Positions 32,676 through 34,070 of a stretch of 34,070 nucleotides of DNA are shown piece after piece (the first letter of the stretch is position 1; the number at the start of each line of letters is the position of its first letter). Both the position numbers and the translations under genes were made by a program. Origin of the DNA: an uncultured bacterium (GTDB taxonomy: Bacteria; Verrucomicrobiota; Kiritimatiellia; RFP12; UBA1067); NCBI GenBank assembly GCA_902779075.1, contig CACZAK010000023.1, positions 1 to 34,070 on the forward strand, in the 5' to 3' direction. The notes under the pieces were generated by a model. It did not search any database. It saw nothing but the letters and a program-made list of their open reading frames with translations, and had not been told where the DNA came from.

Positions 32676-33620
32676 ATGTCAAAGCAAGAAATCGTAAAAA
32701 TCTTCGGCGACCGCAAGATTCGCTCCGTTTGGGATGACGAGGCGGAAAAGTGGTACTTCTCCGTCGTGGATGTAGTGGCGGTGCTTACGGAAAGCGAAAA
32801 TCCACGAAACTACTGGAAAGTACTAAAAAACCGTCTGAAAAAAGAGGGAAACCAGTCGGTTACAAATTGTAACCAACTGAAATTAAAGGCTGCGGATGGC
32901 AAGTTTTATAAAACAGATGTCGCCGACCAGGAGCAGTTGTTCCGCCTCATCCAGTCAATCCCGTCGCCCAAGGCAGAACCGTTCAAAATGTGGATGGCGA
33001 AGGTCGCTGCAGAGCGCCTTGACCAGATTCAAGACCCAGAACTTTCCATCCAGCAGGCATTGGCTGATTATAGACGGCTCGGATATTCAGAGAGGTGGAT
33101 CGCTCGACGTCTCAAGTCCATTGACATACGCAAGGATTTGACGGATGAATGGAAAGCGCGTGGTGTTGAGGATGAACGGGAATACGCCAGCCTGACGAAC
33201 ACGATCTACAAGACATGGTCGGGCATGACAGCTGGCGAATACAAGCGCTTCAAGGGACTGAGAAAACAGAATCTTCGCGACAACATGACGAATATGGAGT
33301 TGATCTTGAGCATGCTCGCCGAGGAATCGACTCGTCAGATATCAGCAGCAACGCGACCGGATAACATGATTGAGCATCACAAGGTTGCTACCAGCGGAGG
33401 CGGCGTGGCGAGAAATGCCAGAATCGAAATTGAGCAAAAACGGGGCGCAAGGTCATCTCTCCGCTCAATGCATCGGATATCGGGGCACTCGATGTCGACG
33501 CCTATGACATGCTGCCGCCGCCTCAAAATTAGAGAACCAAGACGGTGCAAGAGGCTATACGTGGAGGATAGTCGCTTTGACCGCCAAAGTCAAATCGTGA
33601 CGGTGGGTGTCAAAGTTTGA
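32676..33620 (+). CDS. BRO-N domain antirepressor-like protein, C-terminus frameshifted
   Basis: The N-terminal part (residues about 1-100) is a BRO-N domain: GDRKIRSVWDDEAEKWYFSVVDVVAVL, NPRNYWKVLKNRL and DQEQLFRLIQSIPSPKAEPFKMW. The middle continues with LSIQQALADYRRLGYSERWI and GMTAGEYKRFKGLRKQNLRDNM. At a run of five A (33436-33440) the frame breaks: as written the protein ends in unrelated arginine-rich residues at 33620, whereas the -1 frame continues sensibly as TGRKVISPLNASDIG to a stop at 33530-33532. One A missing (an indel, a sequencing error, or a slippery site) explains this. BRO proteins are phage-type regulators that bind DNA. Confidence 0.8.
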   Translation: MSKQEIVKIFGDRKIRSVWDDEAEKWYFSVVDVVAVLTESENPRNYWKVLKNRLKKEGNQSVTNCNQLKLKAADGKFYKTDVADQEQLFRLIQSIPSPKAEPFKMWMAKVAAERLDQIQDPELSIQQALADYRRLGYSERWIARRLKSIDIRKDLTDEWKARGVEDEREYASLTNTIYKTWSGMTAGEYKRFKGLRKQNLRDNMTNMELILSMLAEESTRQISAATRPDNMIEHHKVATSGGGVARNARIEIEQKRGARSSLRSMHRISGHSMSTPMTCCRRLKIREPRRCKRLYVEDSRFDRQSQIVTVGVKV

Positions 33621-33654
33621 TTTTCGCGGAGGGTTGTGTGACGACAACAATGTC

Positions 33655-33680
33655 AAAAACAGCGTTTTGCGCTGTTTTTC
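33655..33680. terminator. Bidirectional intrinsic terminator
   Basis: AAAAACAGCG (33655-33664) pairs with CGCTGTTTTT (33670-33679) around TTTTG, giving a stem followed by T on both strands. It closes the BRO-N transcript and insulates the sigma-54 promoter 16 bases further on. Confidence 0.75.
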
Positions 33681-33695
33681 TTCATAAAGAGAGAT

Positions 33696-33711
33696 TGGCA
33701 CGCCTATTGCT
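33696..33711 (+). promoter_or_regulatory. Sigma-54 (-24/-12) promoter of the right-edge gene
   Basis: TGGCACG-CCTA-TTGCT, identical to the promoter at 29679 in all 12 conserved positions and 15 of 16 overall. Transcription would start near 33723, 24 bases before the ATG at 33747. Confidence 0.85.
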
Positions 33712-33746
33712 ATTTTAAGGGTACACAAAAGAAGGATGATGACCCT

Positions 33747-34070
33747 ATGGCTAAATTCAAGAATATACAAAAGGGATTCCTGATGCGGAACGCAATCAGG
33801 TTCTGGGGAAATGTTGTCAGGAACTATGACAAGGAGATCAACGACGAGGAGTTCTTCAACCTTGTCCACTACTGCATGGACCGGAACACGATGGTCAAGA
33901 TGATCCAGGCGTTTTTCTCCAAGGAGGATATGGAAAAGCTTGCAAACCCGGACACCTATCGCCATCTCGACCTCGTCTCGGACTCGTCCGGCGTCGTTCT
34001 TCAGAAGATATGGAATGCGGAGGGTTTCCGCAAGCGCGCCCGCGTCCTTCTGCTGAAGATATGCGATGCG
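33747..34070 (+). CDS. Unrecognised protein under sigma-54 control (3' end outside window)
   Basis: The frame is open for 108 codons to the right edge. The product starts MAKFKNIQKGFLMRNAIRF and is mainly helical, with VVRNYDKEINDEEFFNLVHY, MIQAFFSKEDMEKL and a later KIWNAEGFRKRARVLLL segment. No family was recognised. GAAGGA lies 11 bases before the ATG; ATGs at 33736 and 33739 are in other frames, the second closing after 14 codons. A consensus sigma-54 promoter precedes it, so it belongs with the FtsK-gamma gene to the presumed regulon of the activator at 27994. What follows beyond the window would probably reveal its role. Confidence 0.7.
   Translation, partial: MAKFKNIQKGFLMRNAIRFWGNVVRNYDKEINDEEFFNLVHYCMDRNTMVKMIQAFFSKEDMEKLANPDTYRHLDLVSDSSGVVLQKIWNAEGFRKRARVLLLKICDA

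Overview
The window (34,070 bp, complete except for a cut gene at each edge) reads as a chromosomal segment of a GC-rich Gram-negative bacterium. It has outer-membrane assembly genes (LptE-like and BamD-like), Tat and Sec export signals, lipoproteins and rhamnosidase-type glycoside hydrolases. The gene set, the DUF3395-type domains inside a glycoside hydrolase and a very uniform extended -10 promoter (TATGGTATACT / TATGGTATAAT) fit an uncultured, probably gut-associated anaerobe of the Verrucomicrobiota/Kiritimatiellota (PVC) group. That placement is inference; there is no rRNA or marker gene here to prove it.

Left part (1-12,000), mostly housekeeping metabolism: a phenylacetate-CoA ligase-like gene running off the left edge, a Tat-exported Gfo/Idh/MocA oxidoreductase, a lactate-utilisation pair (LutC-like plus a fused LutB-LutA), then purD, a small membrane coiled-coil protein, purE and a YycJ/WalJ-type metallo-beta-lactamase-fold protein. 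Next comes an envelope operon (TPR/BamD-like, LptE-like, and a fused AhbA-AhbB siroheme decarboxylase), and a convergent XylR-type AraC regulator.

Middle part (12,000-26,750), accessory carbohydrate and surface functions: a DUF1508 protein, a secreted beta-propeller-like protein, a lipoprotein glycerophosphodiesterase, a GH106-type rhamnosidase with two DUF3395-like domains, and a GH78-type rhamnosidase fused to two retropepsin-like aspartyl protease units. An ETF-quinone oxidoreductase-like protein, a decayed ModF/PhrA-like ABC protein, a secreted barnase-type RNase with its barstar-type inhibitor, and an MFS transporter follow.

Right part (26,750-34,070), conflict and mobile-type region: a VapBC-type toxin-antitoxin pair, a C_GCAxxG_C_C protein, and a sigma-54 activator whose N-terminal domain looks like an inactivated DHH fold. 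Two near-identical, consensus sigma-54 promoters lie in this region. One is directly in front of a stand-alone FtsK-gamma winged-helix protein; the other precedes an unrecognised gene cut by the right edge. Between them sits an AT-richer cassette: RhuM, a PD-(D/E)XK nuclease, a 49-residue protein and a frameshifted BRO-N antirepressor. The activator and the two promoters probably form a local regulon, and this is the most interesting candidate system in the window.

A second theme is short low-complexity or palindromic repeats that appear to have inserted in frame into conserved enzymes (LutC, LutB-LutA, GH106), with a further repeat of this type in the 21.6 kb intergenic gap. No tRNA, rRNA, CRISPR array or transposase was seen.
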